Shown here: positions 40,501-47,235 of the stretch, piece by piece | Layout of the letters: each line of letters opens with the position of its first letter | Position numbering within the stretch: position 1 is the first letter of the stretch | Assembly: GCF_020740795.1 (NCBI RefSeq) | Contig: NC_067312.1 | Location: forward strand, 48,813,905-48,877,904 | Length of the DNA: 64,000 bases | Reading direction: 5' to 3' | Origin: Apus apus | Lineage: Eukaryota > Chordata > Aves > Apodiformes > Apodidae | Translations under genes and position numbers: made by a program | Notes under the pieces: model-generated | Database searches by the model: none | What the model was told of the DNA's origin: nothing | The model's input: the letters and a program-made list of their open reading frames with translations, nothing else

Positions 40501-41521
40501 AGCTGAGCTGCAGGTTTTGCATCTGTGCTGTCTATTGCTGGACAGATACACAGTTCTGTGGCTGCTGGTTTAGACATTTTCTCAGGTGAGAGTATTTTTG
40601 TTATTAATGATGTGTATCTTTTTTTTTTTCCCTGTCCATTTCAGCTTCTCCATCTTACATGATTCCACTGTCAGGAAGAAAAATGTCTTTAAATACATAT
40701 ACCCCTGCAAAAATTCAACCAACACCACTTGAAACTTTCCCTGAAAGGACAGCAATAGAGAAACAAACCTTACGTAAGTAACTTCTGTCAGAGGCAGAAT
40801 GGCTAACTTCATTACATTGCTTCCAGGAGTAGGATTCTTATCTATTACATTATTTTTTAGGGCAGCTATTTCTTAACATTGACTTTCTCAGTAAGTGGGA
40901 TAATTTTATGGATGAGGGAGAACTTGGTGCACAAATAGTTTTAGCAGTAAAACTGTGCTAATGGTTACTTTCTTTTACCCTCTGAAATGTTGGAAGAATT
41001 TCTGTGGCCTGAAAATTCAGTGTTTTGTTTTAAAGTATAACAGTATTTCCAGCTATCTCCAAGTAAGACATGCAAAGGAAATTTTTGTTTTATTTAAATG
41101 ACAGAATTTCTTAAGATACTCTCTAAACATTTACCATGGAGTTCTGTGACCAAGTTGCCAATAACATGATCATGCATTCAGCTATCAGTATATTCAGTCT
41201 GAACTGTCAGCCAGCTATACTATCTGCTTTTGCATAGTTCCACTGTTTTGAGAGCCTCCAGAACAAAATACCATTGCACTTCTGATCTTACTAGATGTAG
41301 TGTAGTTTTATGTGTTTCTGTGCTAGGTAGCTTGCATTTTTCTTGCTTTTGATGCTTTTTAGCATGGATATTTTTAAGTGTAAGACTTAATACTTTTTTT
41401 TTTCTTCATCTGTACAGCTACCCCTGGATCTTCTATTTGTGTGTCTAACATAAAGCTATCTCTTGAAGAAGCCTCGCTAGATTTAGAACTTAGTGGTGAA
41501 ACTCTTTCTGAGAACAAATGA
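4430..41521 (+). CDS. PPIP5K2: PPIP5K2: diphosphoinositol pentakisphosphate kinase 2 (30 coding exons, 1,246 aa)
   Basis: Bifunctional cytosolic/nuclear enzyme of inositol pyrophosphate metabolism: the kinase domain phosphorylates IP6 and 5-IP7 at the 1-position, and the phosphatase-like domain opposes this. Thirty exons, listed separately, join in frame with matching phases at every junction. The kinase (ATP-grasp) domain spans roughly residues 47-370, with the metal-binding DVNG at 329-332 (D329 corresponds, from memory, to PPIP5K1 D332). The histidine-acid-phosphatase domain spans roughly 385-910, with RHGDRTP at 396-402. The tail (about 930-1246) is Ser-rich, with an RRRRR cluster at 1011-1015. 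Agreement with remembered human PPIP5K2 is near-complete through both catalytic domains; the N-terminus (residues 1-46) and the last 80 residues diverge. No frameshift or premature stop is seen, so the gene looks functional. The paralogue PPIP5K1 is less likely because the tail matches PPIP5K2. The 5'-most non-coding exon and promoter are not in the window. Confidence 0.96.
4568..6055 (+). other. PPIP5K2 intron after coding exon 1
   Basis: AT-rich. The one structure seen is a 10-bp inverted repeat with a 19-nt loop (4712-4721 with 4741-4750). No repeat family recognised. Confidence 0.6.
6056..6251 (+). CDS. PPIP5K2: PPIP5K2 coding exon 2 (residues 47-112)
   Basis: Acceptor TTTCAG|CCT, donor AAAG|GTAAAT, ends phase 1. 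Begins [16 protein letters not shown], the start of the kinase core, with the Lys-rich loop [10 protein letters not shown] at 59-68. Ends in the conserved [12 protein letters not shown] strand. Confidence 0.96.
6882..6972 (+). CDS. PPIP5K2: PPIP5K2 coding exon 3 (residues 112-142)
   Basis: Acceptor TTTCAG|GTTTTC, donor ACAG|GTAAGT, ends phase 2. Encodes [15 protein letters not shown] and the INDLNMQY segment of the N-terminal kinase lobe. Confidence 0.95.
7824..7909 (+). CDS. PPIP5K2: PPIP5K2 coding exon 4 (residues 142-171)
   Basis: Acceptor ATCTAG|GAGAGA, donor CAAG|GTAAAA, ends phase 1. Encodes [20 protein letters not shown] and the NRDPNNP turn of the kinase domain. Confidence 0.95.
9225..9379 (+). 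CDS. PPIP5K2: PPIP5K2 coding exon 5 (residues 171-222)
   Basis: Acceptor CTTCAG|AATGC, donor AAAG|GTATTG, ends phase 0. Holds the ATP-grasp segment [20 protein letters not shown] and the Gly-rich loop [10 protein letters not shown], which in this family contribute to nucleotide and substrate binding. Confidence 0.96.
9767..9868 (+). CDS. PPIP5K2: PPIP5K2 coding exon 6 (residues 223-256)
   Basis: Acceptor TTTCAG|ATTGG, donor AAAG|GTATGA, phase 0 at both ends. Encodes [20 protein letters not shown] and the hinge [13 protein letters not shown] of the ATP-grasp fold. Confidence 0.96.
11396..11557 (+). CDS. PPIP5K2: PPIP5K2 coding exon 7 (residues 257-310)
   Basis: Acceptor ATAAAG|GTGTAC, donor TTAAA|GTAAGC, phase 0 at both ends. 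Encodes [20 protein letters not shown] and the [18 protein letters not shown] helix of the kinase C-lobe. Confidence 0.96.
12654..12775 (+). CDS. PPIP5K2: PPIP5K2 coding exon 8 (residues 311-351)
   Basis: Acceptor AAATAG|CAAACA, donor CTGGG|GTAAGA, ends phase 2. Contains the metal-binding signature [14 protein letters not shown] (D329, N331) of the ATP-grasp active site. Both key residues are intact, supporting an active kinase. Confidence 0.96.
14306..14407 (+). CDS. PPIP5K2: PPIP5K2 coding exon 9 (residues 351-385)
   Basis: Acceptor CTTTAG|AAATAT, donor ACCAT|GTAAGA, ends phase 2. Encodes the kinase-to-phosphatase connector, including [20 protein letters not shown] and [10 protein letters not shown]. 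Confidence 0.95.
14961..15047 (+). CDS. PPIP5K2: PPIP5K2 coding exon 10 (residues 385-414)
   Basis: Acceptor TTTCAG|GATGG, donor CAGAA|GTAAGT, ends phase 2. Carries the histidine-acid-phosphatase signature RHGDRTP (R396, H397, R400) within [20 protein letters not shown]. All signature residues are present. Confidence 0.97.
15984..16059 (+). CDS. PPIP5K2: PPIP5K2 coding exon 11 (residues 414-439), GC donor
   Basis: Acceptor TTAAAG|GTTTTT. It encodes [20 protein letters not shown] and ends PKQLQ. The donor is CAG|GCAAGT, a GC-type 5' splice site. Joining here to 16139 keeps frame and matches the family (KQLQ-EVLD); the nearby GT at 16064 would not. Confidence 0.93.
16060..16138 (+). other. PPIP5K2: 79-nt GC-AG intron of PPIP5K2
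   Basis: Donor CAG|GCAAGT and acceptor TTCTTTTCTTTAG. Apart from the C at +2 the donor fits the consensus perfectly (CAG, then AAGT), which is usual for functional GC donors. It is among the shortest introns of the gene. Confidence 0.88.
16139..16248 (+). CDS. PPIP5K2: PPIP5K2 coding exon 12 (residues 440-476)
   Basis: Acceptor TCTTTAG|GAAGTG, donor GAAAT|GTAAGT, ends phase 2. Encodes [20 protein letters not shown] and [11 protein letters not shown], helical segments of the phosphatase-like domain. Confidence 0.95.
17241..17326 (+). CDS. PPIP5K2: PPIP5K2 coding exon 13 (residues 476-505)
   Basis: Acceptor CTTCAG|GTATGG, donor GGAAG|GTATTG, ends phase 1. Encodes [20 protein letters not shown] followed by PKTSSEEE. 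Confidence 0.95.
17972..18097 (+). CDS. PPIP5K2: PPIP5K2 coding exon 14 (residues 505-547)
   Basis: Acceptor CAATTAG|ATAATA, donor ACAAG|GTAAAA, ends phase 1. Encodes [20 protein letters not shown] and [18 protein letters not shown]. The donor is followed at once by a long A run, and the intron is only 90 nt. Confidence 0.96.
18188..18309 (+). CDS. PPIP5K2: PPIP5K2 coding exon 15 (residues 547-587)
   Basis: Acceptor TTGGTAG|GAGATT, donor GCAAAG|GTACAG, ends phase 0. Encodes [20 protein letters not shown] and [16 protein letters not shown], a core phosphatase-fold block typical of PPIP5K/Vip1 proteins. Confidence 0.96.
18581..18795 (-). mobile_element. CR1 LINE 3' fragment
   Basis: Plus-strand text ATCGTAGAATGGTTTGGGTT, followed by a GATCATCTAATTCCAACC-type block, is the reverse complement of the avian CR1 3' end. 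The insertion is in PPIP5K2 intron 15, opposite to the gene. The upstream end is approximate. Confidence 0.8.
18930..19025 (-). mobile_element. Old CR1 LINE 3' fragment
   Basis: The GGTGCCTCTCTAGGTCGTCC-AGTCCAACTCC block followed by GTTGCTCAGAATC resembles a diverged CR1 3' end read in reverse. It is short and diverged, so the boundaries are rough. Confidence 0.5.
19026..19984. other. Unassigned intronic sequence between CR1 copies
   Basis: Less AT-rich than the surrounding intron and probably old repeat-derived DNA. I recognise no family. It ends with two tandem TTAGGG units (19965-19980), which I treat as chance. Confidence 0.3.
19985..20796 (+). mobile_element. CR1 LINE, 5'-truncated, with end of ORF2 and 3' tail
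   Basis: Plus-orientation CR1: the block CATCTGGGGAAGAACAACCC, the GTCCAGTTCTGGGCCCCTCA block, the GACCTCATCAATGTTTACAA block and the terminal GATTCTGTGATTCTGTGATC tail (20778-20797) are all CR1 hallmarks. It keeps the end of the reverse-transcriptase ORF with breaks, so it cannot move. Same strand as PPIP5K2, in intron 15. Confidence 0.9.
20353..20703 (+). pseudogene. Remnant of CR1 ORF2 C-terminus
   Basis: An open stretch within the CR1 copy reads as the C-terminal end of the reverse-transcriptase polyprotein. The frame shifts relative to the upstream part (20090-20407), so it is a relic. Confidence 0.5.
21132..21314 (+). CDS. PPIP5K2: PPIP5K2 coding exon 16 (residues 588-648)
   Basis: Acceptor GCTTCAG|GGACTC, donor ATAAG|GTTAGC, phase 0 at both ends. 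Encodes [20 protein letters not shown], the acidic SDSDSLSS loop, and a helix ending FTAEDYDK. Confidence 0.95.
22659..22800 (+). CDS. PPIP5K2: PPIP5K2 coding exon 17 (residues 649-696)
   Basis: Acceptor ATTGCAG|CTTACT, donor GCAG|GTACTT, ends phase 1. Encodes [20 protein letters not shown] and [18 protein letters not shown]. The opening ATG-containing stretch is not a start; it is internal. Confidence 0.94.
23872..24095 (+). CDS. PPIP5K2: PPIP5K2 coding exon 18 (residues 696-770)
   Basis: Acceptor TATCCAG|ATATTC, donor CTCAG|GTAAGC, ends phase 0. The largest coding exon. Encodes [20 protein letters not shown], then the [19 protein letters not shown] block and [15 protein letters not shown]. 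Confidence 0.96.
25697..25824 (+). CDS. PPIP5K2: PPIP5K2 coding exon 19 (residues 771-813)
   Basis: Acceptor TAAACAG|GAATAT, donor CCTCT|GTAAGT, ends phase 2. Encodes [20 protein letters not shown] and [20 protein letters not shown]. The following intron is short (193 nt). Confidence 0.95.
26018..26132 (+). CDS. PPIP5K2: PPIP5K2 coding exon 20 (residues 813-851)
   Basis: Acceptor TTTCAAG|TTATTC, donor GTGAT|GTAAGT, ends phase 0. Encodes [20 protein letters not shown] and [18 protein letters not shown]. The SESHVHS motif is the distal catalytic-site block of the phosphatase fold. Confidence 0.95.
27437..27544 (+). CDS. PPIP5K2: PPIP5K2 coding exon 21 (residues 852-887)
   Basis: Acceptor TCATAAG|GAGTCA, donor ACAAG|GTATTT, phase 0 at both ends. 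Encodes [20 protein letters not shown] and [16 protein letters not shown]. Confidence 0.95.
27631..27747 (+). CDS. PPIP5K2: PPIP5K2 coding exon 22 (residues 888-926)
   Basis: Acceptor CTTCAG|GAACTT, donor GAGAG|GTAATA, phase 0 at both ends; separated from exon 21 by only 86 nt. Encodes [20 protein letters not shown] and the end of the folded phosphatase domain. Confidence 0.95.
28485..28658 (+). CDS. PPIP5K2: PPIP5K2 coding exon 23 (residues 927-984)
   Basis: Acceptor TTTCTAG|AATGAA, donor TTGAA|GTAAGT, phase 0 at both ends, 174 nt. Starts the disordered tail with a variable acidic/basic stretch, then the conserved [20 protein letters not shown] block and LPRSRK. Confidence 0.94.
30515..30625 (+). 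repeat. T/G-rich low-complexity tract upstream of exon 24
   Basis: About 110 nt composed almost only of T and G, with recurring TTTGT, GGTTTT and TTTGGTTTG units. It ends about 70 nt before the acceptor of the exon with the basic cluster. It creates long spurious hydrophobic ORFs. U/GU-rich RNA of this type can be bound by splicing regulators of the CELF class. Confidence 0.6.
30693..30866 (+). CDS. PPIP5K2: PPIP5K2 coding exon 24 (residues 985-1042), basic nuclear-localisation-type cluster
   Basis: Acceptor TTCCAG|GAAGAG, donor AACAG|GTTTTT, phase 0 at both ends, 174 nt. Encodes [10 protein letters not shown] and the [20 protein letters not shown] segment, matching the reported PPIP5K2 nuclear localisation signal region (from memory), with several Ser-Pro phosphosite candidates. 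Preceded by a long T/G-rich tract. Exon skipping would stay in frame. Confidence 0.95.
32089..32158 (+). CDS. PPIP5K2: PPIP5K2 coding exon 25 (residues 1043-1066)
   Basis: Acceptor ATATCCAG|GTCCTA, donor TCTAG|GTATGT, ends phase 1. Encodes [20 protein letters not shown]. The TPRT block is shared with human; the few residues before the junction differ. Confidence 0.9.
34163..34279 (+). CDS. PPIP5K2: PPIP5K2 coding exon 26 (residues 1066-1105)
   Basis: Acceptor CCATCAG|GGTCTC, donor AGATG|GTATGT, ends phase 1. Encodes [20 protein letters not shown] and [14 protein letters not shown], close to human. Confidence 0.93.
35144..35206 (+). CDS. PPIP5K2: PPIP5K2 coding exon 27 (residues 1105-1126)
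   Basis: Acceptor TTTCTCAG|ACACCA, donor CAATG|GTACGT, phase 1 at both ends, 63 nt (in-frame cassette). Encodes [19 protein letters not shown], identical to the remembered human segment. Confidence 0.93.
38963..39094 (+). CDS. PPIP5K2: PPIP5K2 coding exon 28 (residues 1126-1170)
   Basis: Acceptor CTTTCAG|GTTTTG. Encodes [20 protein letters not shown] and [14 protein letters not shown]. The donor is the weak GACAT|GTACTG; it is chosen because it keeps phase 1 into exon 29. If unused, reading on reaches TAA at 39112-39114 and gives a 1,175-residue protein. Confidence 0.82.
40645..40773 (+). CDS. PPIP5K2: PPIP5K2 coding exon 29 (residues 1170-1213)
   Basis: Acceptor CATTTCAG|CTTCTC, donor CTTAC|GTAAGT, phase 1 at both ends, 129 nt. 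Encodes [17 protein letters not shown], which aligns with the human tail [18 protein letters not shown], confirming this is PPIP5K2 sequence. Confidence 0.87.
41418..41521 (+). CDS. PPIP5K2: PPIP5K2 coding exon 30 and stop (residues 1213-1246)
   Basis: Acceptor TGTACAG|CTACCC; stop TGA at 41519-41521. Encodes an acidic terminus including [20 protein letters not shown]. It differs from the Lys/Thr-rich end I remember for human isoform 1, so it may represent another isoform's terminal exon. Confidence 0.78.
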
Positions 41522-41888
41522 AGCTGATCAGACAGAACTGGAAGCAACTTCTTAAACAATTCTTTAGTGTGCTTTCAACTAAATTATTGAGCTTTCAAAA
41601 GCCATTTATGTCTGCAGTTCATCATGCACTTAAGAATACTTAGTTTATATATGGTTAACTAGCGTGCACTCTAGATATTTAGGTCAAATTTTCTCATTTT
41701 CTAAAACATTTCATGAAGTGTATTTATCAGTCTGATAAACTGCACACCTTTAATGGAAAAGCTGCACATGAACCTTTTCAGTGTCTTCAAGTATGTACTG
41801 TTAACTTGTACATAGAGAATACCAATTCAGTCGTATGTGTTACAGTGGCTCTGTTGATGTCACTGTGATGAAGGCATTGTCTGCTGTC

Positions 41889-41920
41889 AGTATAAACTCC
41901 TATTTTCAGGAGTTTATATT
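41889..41920 (+). promoter_or_regulatory. Perfect hairpin with U-rich hexaloop in PPIP5K2 3' UTR
   Basis: Left arm 41889-41901 and right arm 41908-41920 pair over 13 positions (11 Watson-Crick core pairs, then one G-T wobble and one A-T). The six-nt loop is ATTTTC. The shape resembles U-rich hexaloop decay elements bound by Roquin proteins, but function is inferred. Confidence 0.35.
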
Positions 41921-43117
41921 CTCGCTGTGAATTTCTTTTGTGGGCTGAAATGTAAAAAACATGCTGGCTAAAAGCTTTTTCTTTTTAATTTAACTACATG
42001 TCCAAAGAGATGTCTTTTGCCTGGTCTTGGAGATAAGCAGATGTTTTCTGCATTTGAATTATTTTATATCACATATGCTGCAATAATTAGGCATGGTGGA
42101 GTGAGTTAATGTATTAATGTGAGTTAATGTGAGTCTCCTTATTTTATTTTGTGTTTACATCAGATCTGTAACGTTCAAATTCACCTTCTCTTTTGTTGTG
42201 TAGTATACATGCAGATAAAACTGTCTTTTGTATGTTTTTATCCAAAACTTCTTTTGTTTACCAAAAAGATAGATTTATTTGCTTTCCCATGTGTATCTAC
42301 AAAAAGGAAATATTAAAAAGCAGGTTGTATAAGAAGACAGATTGTCACAGCCAGTCTGCTAGTAATATCCTGTAATTGTAGATATTCCATCTATGCTTTG
42401 CTGTCGTCCCTTTGGAGTAGGACTACCAGAACTCAGTACTTACTGTTGCAAAATACTCATCATAGCCTGGGAATTTTCGTACCTCTCTCCTTCCAATCTA
42501 GGTGGTTGACAACAGCTCAAATATTTTATAAAAGCAGTGAGAAGCATTAGTAAATCAGTGGAACTTTTGAGTTACTGGATTATATAGAGTCTCACAGTCT
42601 CAGCAGTTCTTGTGGTTCTATCTGTGGCATGAAAAATTATTGAATTATTACAATTATCACATGTAAGAAAAATATTGTCCACATTTTAAGTTCAAGAGGC
42701 TGATCAGTAATAACTGACTTCAGAAGTAAAAGTTAGATAACTCGTTTCACATTTAAGTTGCAGAAGATGCAGCTTCCAAGTCATATTTTTAAGTAGGGCT
42801 CTACTCTTCAGAGCCAGTGCAACTAATTACATTCACTTTGCCACAGGCTCTGTTTTCAGTGTTTACCCCACAAAATGGCTTCAGCAGACTAATTCGAAAA
42901 ATGCTGGTTAAATATAAAAAATATGAAGGGTTTCACAGCTATATTCTTAAAATACTTAATTTTCTGTAGTATAATTGTGTTATTGACAGTCTTGGTCTTG
43001 CACACAAATGAATGTACGCTTGTTTACCATTTGAAAAAAAAACAAAAACAAAAATTAAAGTATGCGTATCATTCCAGCCAACCAAAGCTGTGGCATACCT
43101 TTTTTAATGTGCTCCTA

Positions 43118-43123
43118 AATAAA
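43118..43123 (+). terminator. Candidate PPIP5K2 poly(A) signal
   Basis: Canonical AATAAA, 1.6 kb past the stop codon, followed by a T-rich stretch (CTCCTCTTTTGTTTT) about 25 nt downstream. It competes with AATAAA at 43646-43651. Confidence 0.4.
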
Positions 43124-43140
43124 AACAAGGTCACTAGCAA

Positions 43141-45380
43141 CTTCTCTCCTCTTTTGTTTTAAGAGTACATGTCAAATATAGTGAGTAGTTGACTCTAGTC
43201 TCAGTGGAAAAAGAATTTGCAAATAATACACAGATAGATAATCCATATACAAATAAGTAAAACTTTCTCTTGACATTGAAAGACAGGACTTACAAGAAAC
43301 AAGGGTTTGTTTTTTTTTTAATACTAAAAAAGTTTAACAGCAGTCAAACATTCTGCAGTGCTTCCTCATGTTTCAGCATGGTAACATTAAATACAGTATG
43401 ACTATGAGTGTTCTTCTGTTTCCTATTACTAGTCTGGCAATATGGAGTACAGAGCTGACTGAAACCTATTTTTAGTCCAAATTCTTTATGCAGTTGGACT
43501 CACACATTAAACTTTTTGGACTGTGTATCCTATTCCTATCAGATTTGACAGAAATCAAGAAAATCAATGGTTGCATATGACTGTAACTCCCAAAATATCA
43601 ATACCCTGAAATGTAGTTTAAGTAAACATTTAGGATTTCTTCCAAAATAAAGCATCAGTACCAAACAAAGCAAAACACAAGTTTGTATAAACTCCTAAAA
43701 TTGTATATTTTATCGGGTTTATGTTTCTTTGTTACACTAAAGACATACATTTGTGTTTTCTATTTATACTAGCATTAAAATTGTTTTAGAGAAAGCAGAT
43801 GTGCTTTCATAGTTCAGTTTTGCAGGAATTCATATAACAAGCCTAGCAAGGTATGCATGCAAAAAATAACGATCATACACTGATGTATTATATCAAAACC
43901 AGCAGAGTTTAGAGGAATCAATCATATAATCACAGAATGATTTTTAATTTCCTAGCTGTCTTAAAGCAAAGAAAGTTCACCCAACAGCCTAAGTACTGCT
44001 AAGTCAGTATTCTTTATTCACGGCGCCAGACACATGGGATAGCTCCCCGAAAATCTGCGTGCCTTAGAAGCTAAGGTGAGAGATATATATACAGCTGATA
44101 CCTAATTATGTGTAATATTTCTAAGAAACAGTTTACATATTCATTAGTTTCCCGAGGAATCATTTACATAAGTGTCAGTCCATTATCACATGTGTGTTAA
44201 GTCCATGAGGGTCTCCTGGGGGTTGTTTACTTCACCCTTGAGTCTTCCTCAGAGGAACCTCTGGCCGAGTTCTGTCTCTTCTCCCGTTTTTATCTCTGCT
44301 GACTCCACAGTAGAACTGGTTACAGCAGGCATCCCTAGTCGCAGTTGAAGGGCTTCTTTCTTCTTCAAGGACCCTTGTATTTCGTCCCTAAAACTACAGA
44401 TAAGCTCACACAAAAGGCTTTTACAACTCACTAGGCAGTAGGCCCAGATGAAGAGATTTACGCCCTATTAACAATTAACTAATTTCTGATACCATTGAGC
44501 TCTATTTGCTTTCATTTTAAACAGCAGAAAAAGTGTTTAGAAAATTAGTTTATAGGGATGTCATTAAGAGTGGTGACACAGCCTTTTCAGTATCTGCAGT
44601 GACTGCTGCCCTTGGGCTCGGACAGTCAGCAGAACCCACACCACAAACAATACAGCTGAGTAACACTACAGCAAGCTAACACTTTACACTAGGAATGAGT
44701 TTTGGTGCCTGATTATGTATTTTGCTTATGCTATCTTTGAGATACAGTTTTTGCGTGAAGGCAGTAAGTAGGTCACACAGCACTGACAATTCTCAAAACT
44801 TTTTTCATCTTCTGTACTGACTTTAGTTTTGCATTTAAAAAATAGAAAAAAGAAGCAGAAGGATCTAGGAAATGCACCCATGAATGTTCACACCATTCTT
44901 CAGTACTGGGGCCTATTTTATTCCTACAGAGCATTCCTATGTAACAAAGGGATAATGATGTGTGCTAATTAGCATTACAAGCAAGTATTTAACTCTCCAA
45001 TATCCACAGCTGCATATTTTGTTCATGGAAGGATATGTATGTTTAGTTTTAGGCTAATAAAAAAATTACATGAGGCATTTATGTTTCAGTTCCTACTGAC
45101 AAGGCTTAATTAACTGCCAATAATCAATTGATATTACTCTGTGAGACACTGTCTATTTTGTAAATGGTACTAACACTCTTCATGTGTCCCAGCGTTAACT
45201 GCTATTTCCCATTTTATTGCTGCCAAATTTGATGCAATTTTTAAGAGGTCCAGGCATAGCTCTTCAAAGAGAGCTAAGAATATTGTTTCAAACACTGCTA
45301 GAGTTTCCTGTCCAGCTGTGTGCACCTTTGTTTTGAATTCAGATGTGTACTTGAAGGGAACTGGGGTGGCAGTGGGGGAG
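43141..45380. other. PPIP5K2-MACIR intergenic region, left part
   Basis: No gene recognised. It contains a candidate LTR at about 43985-44590 (separate entry). The rest is AT-rich unique-looking DNA. Confidence 0.5.
43985..44590 (-). repeat. Candidate solo LTR, minus strand
   Basis: Composition differs from its flanks. Read on the minus strand there is a TGTGTCACCACTC start near 44582, a TATATATA element near 44085, and AATAAA near 44010, in promoter-then-poly(A) order. I see no clean CA end or target-site duplication, so the family and edges are uncertain. Confidence 0.35.
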
Positions 45381-45895
45381 TCACAAAATTATCTGGGTTG
45401 GAAGGGACCTTAAAGATCATCAAGCTCCAACCCTGCCTCCCCCCCCATGGCCAGGGACACCTCCCACTAGACCAGGTTGCTCAAAGCTCCATCTTACCTG
45501 CCCTTGAACACTTCCAGTGATGAGGCCTCCACAGCTCCTCTGGGCAACACGTTCCAGTGTCTTGTCACCCTCACAGTGAAGTATTTCTTCCTAATACTTA
45601 ACCTAAATCTCCCCTCTTCCAGTTTAAGCCTTTATCCATTTCCTCTTGCTTATAAAAAGTCACCCCCCAGCTTTCCTGAAGCCCCCATGCGGGTACTGGG
45701 AGGCTGCTATGAGGTCTCCCCTGGGCCTTGTCTTCTCCAGGCTGAAGAACCCCAACTGTCTTAGTCTGTCTTCATAGTAGAGGTGCTCCAGCTCTCTGAT
45801 TGTCTTCACGACCCTCCTCTGGACTCGCTCCAGGAGCTCCACATCCTTCTTACGTTGTGGGCTCCAGAACTGGACACAGTACTCCAGGTGCAGAG
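45381..45895 (-). mobile_element. CR1 LINE fragment
   Basis: Reverse-orientation CR1: a TCTGGGTTGGAAGGGACCTT start, an AAGATCATCAAGCTCCAACC block, and GAACTGGACACAGTACTCCA at the far end. About 515 bp of the ORF2 end and 3' UTR. It lies just upstream of the MACIR CpG island. Defective. Confidence 0.9.
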
Positions 45896-47099
45896 TTTGG
45901 CAATAGCATGTTTGCTCAGCCTTTGAGTAGCAAAAAGTAATGGGGAAATGATCCAATTGTTGGCAAAAGCATTACTGCAGGTTTGTATCTAGTCAATCTC
46001 CAAACTCTGTAGATGGGGAAATACCACAGATGTTACAGAGAGAGATGGACAGTACTACAGCGAAGAGGAAGTCACCAGGAGGTGAATACTTCAGCCCTTC
46101 TTATAACTGTGTACAAAGTCAAAAAACATATGAGACTAAGCGAGAATACGGGAGTATGTGGAACAGATGGAAGACAAGGCTCGTGCCACGAAGGCTCCCT
46201 GCCTAGCACTTCAGAGGTGCCGTTGCAGAGGGATCCAAAAAGACATTTCAACTCCTTTGACGCAGCTGACCCGGTGTCTCCCAGCTCCGCAGGAACCCGT
46301 GTCACTGGGCCGCTGGAGCCTGCAGGCCCGCTGCCCCGCCCCGGCTGCCCAAGGCGCTGCTGCCCCGCCGCGACCGGCTCCTCGCATCAGCAGCAGGCGA
46401 GGGGGGTTTTGACAGAGAGGGGACGAGGCGCGCAGCAGGGAAGGCAACGAGGCGAGAGGACGCCGCGGCACTGCCAGGGCCAGGTCGAGTCGAACCCACC
46501 CCGCCGCGGGCTACTGGAACGGGAGACTCCCTGGCTGCTCCTGTAACCCTTCCCACAGCCGCAGGAAGCCAAACCTCCCGGCACCGCCCGCCGCCAGCTG
46601 GCGCAGCGGCCCAGCCGCAGCTGGCGGGCAGCGCCGAGCCGGGCCAGGGAGGGAAGCCGCGAAGCCTCGCTGCTCCTCCGGCGCCCTACGCGGCGCCCCG
46701 CAGCCCTGGAGCGCAGGTAGGAGGCGGAGACCGGGCCGCACTGCGCAGCCGTTGCGGGGAGGCCAGGGCCTCGGCTCCGGCCGCGCCTCACGGAGCGGGC
46801 ACTGGAGCGGGGTCCGCGGGTGGGCCCAGGGTGGGGAGGGTGCTGGGCCGAGCCTGGGGCCGCGGCGGCGCCGTGCGGGGTGCTGCGGGGCGGCGGGCAC
46901 GGCTGGGGAGGGCGGCGGGCGGCGGCAGGGCCCGCGGGGGTGTCGTTGGCAGCCGCCAGGCCAGGGTGGGAGCCATGGCGAGCGGCGCGGCCCGGCCCTG
47001 CCCTCCCGCGGGTGGCGGCAATGGCGGCGCTGCCCGCGCAGCGCGGCTGCTGGGCGCCGGGCGGGGCTGCTGGGCCGGGCCGCGGGCCGAGGCTCCTCA

Positions 47100-47235
47100 C
47101 GCGGGCCTTCTCCCCGCAGCGTGCGGGTCCCGCTGCATATCCCCCGCCTGCCGCCGCCGTGAGCCGCTCCCGCTGCAGGCCCGACTCGGAGCTCCGCAGC
47201 TGCCACGCTTTCTCCAGCAGCAGCAGCAGCAGCTG
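47100..47235 (+). other. MACIR: Likely MACIR non-coding exon 1 (3' end supported, 5' end unknown)
   Basis: The donor CAGCTG|GTAAGCG at 47236 is strong and can join the acceptor at 54120. The start is unknown; 47100 is a placeholder, and an acceptor-like CCCCGCAG at about 47119 leaves open a further upstream exon. The exon ends with a (CAG)6 run at 47215-47232. Confidence 0.5.
47215..47232 (+). repeat. (CAG)6 trinucleotide repeat at the exon end
   Basis: Six perfect CAG units, ending three nt before the donor of the presumed MACIR exon 1. It lies in the predicted 5' UTR, so length changes would not alter protein. Confidence 0.85.

Larger units (their letters stand above)
30867..41417 (+). other. 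PPIP5K2 introns between exons 24 and 30
   Basis: Introns at 30867-32088, 32159-34162, 34280-35143, 35207-38962, 39095-40644 and 40774-41417. AT-rich, with simple repeats: (GA)n near 33233-33243, (AAAAC)n with a following T run at about 35226-35282, and (TTTG)n near 36755-36772. No transposon or certain extra exon was seen, although 35207-38962 is long enough to hold a cassette exon. Confidence 0.55.
41522..43140 (+). other. PPIP5K2: PPIP5K2 3' UTR (extent uncertain)
   Basis: Follows the TGA at 41519-41521. AT-rich with no long coding ORF. The clearest poly(A) signal is AATAAA at 43118-43123, with T-rich sequence after it. Another AATAAA is at 43646-43651. A 13-bp hairpin lies at 41889-41920. 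The true 3' end needs transcript data. Confidence 0.5.
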
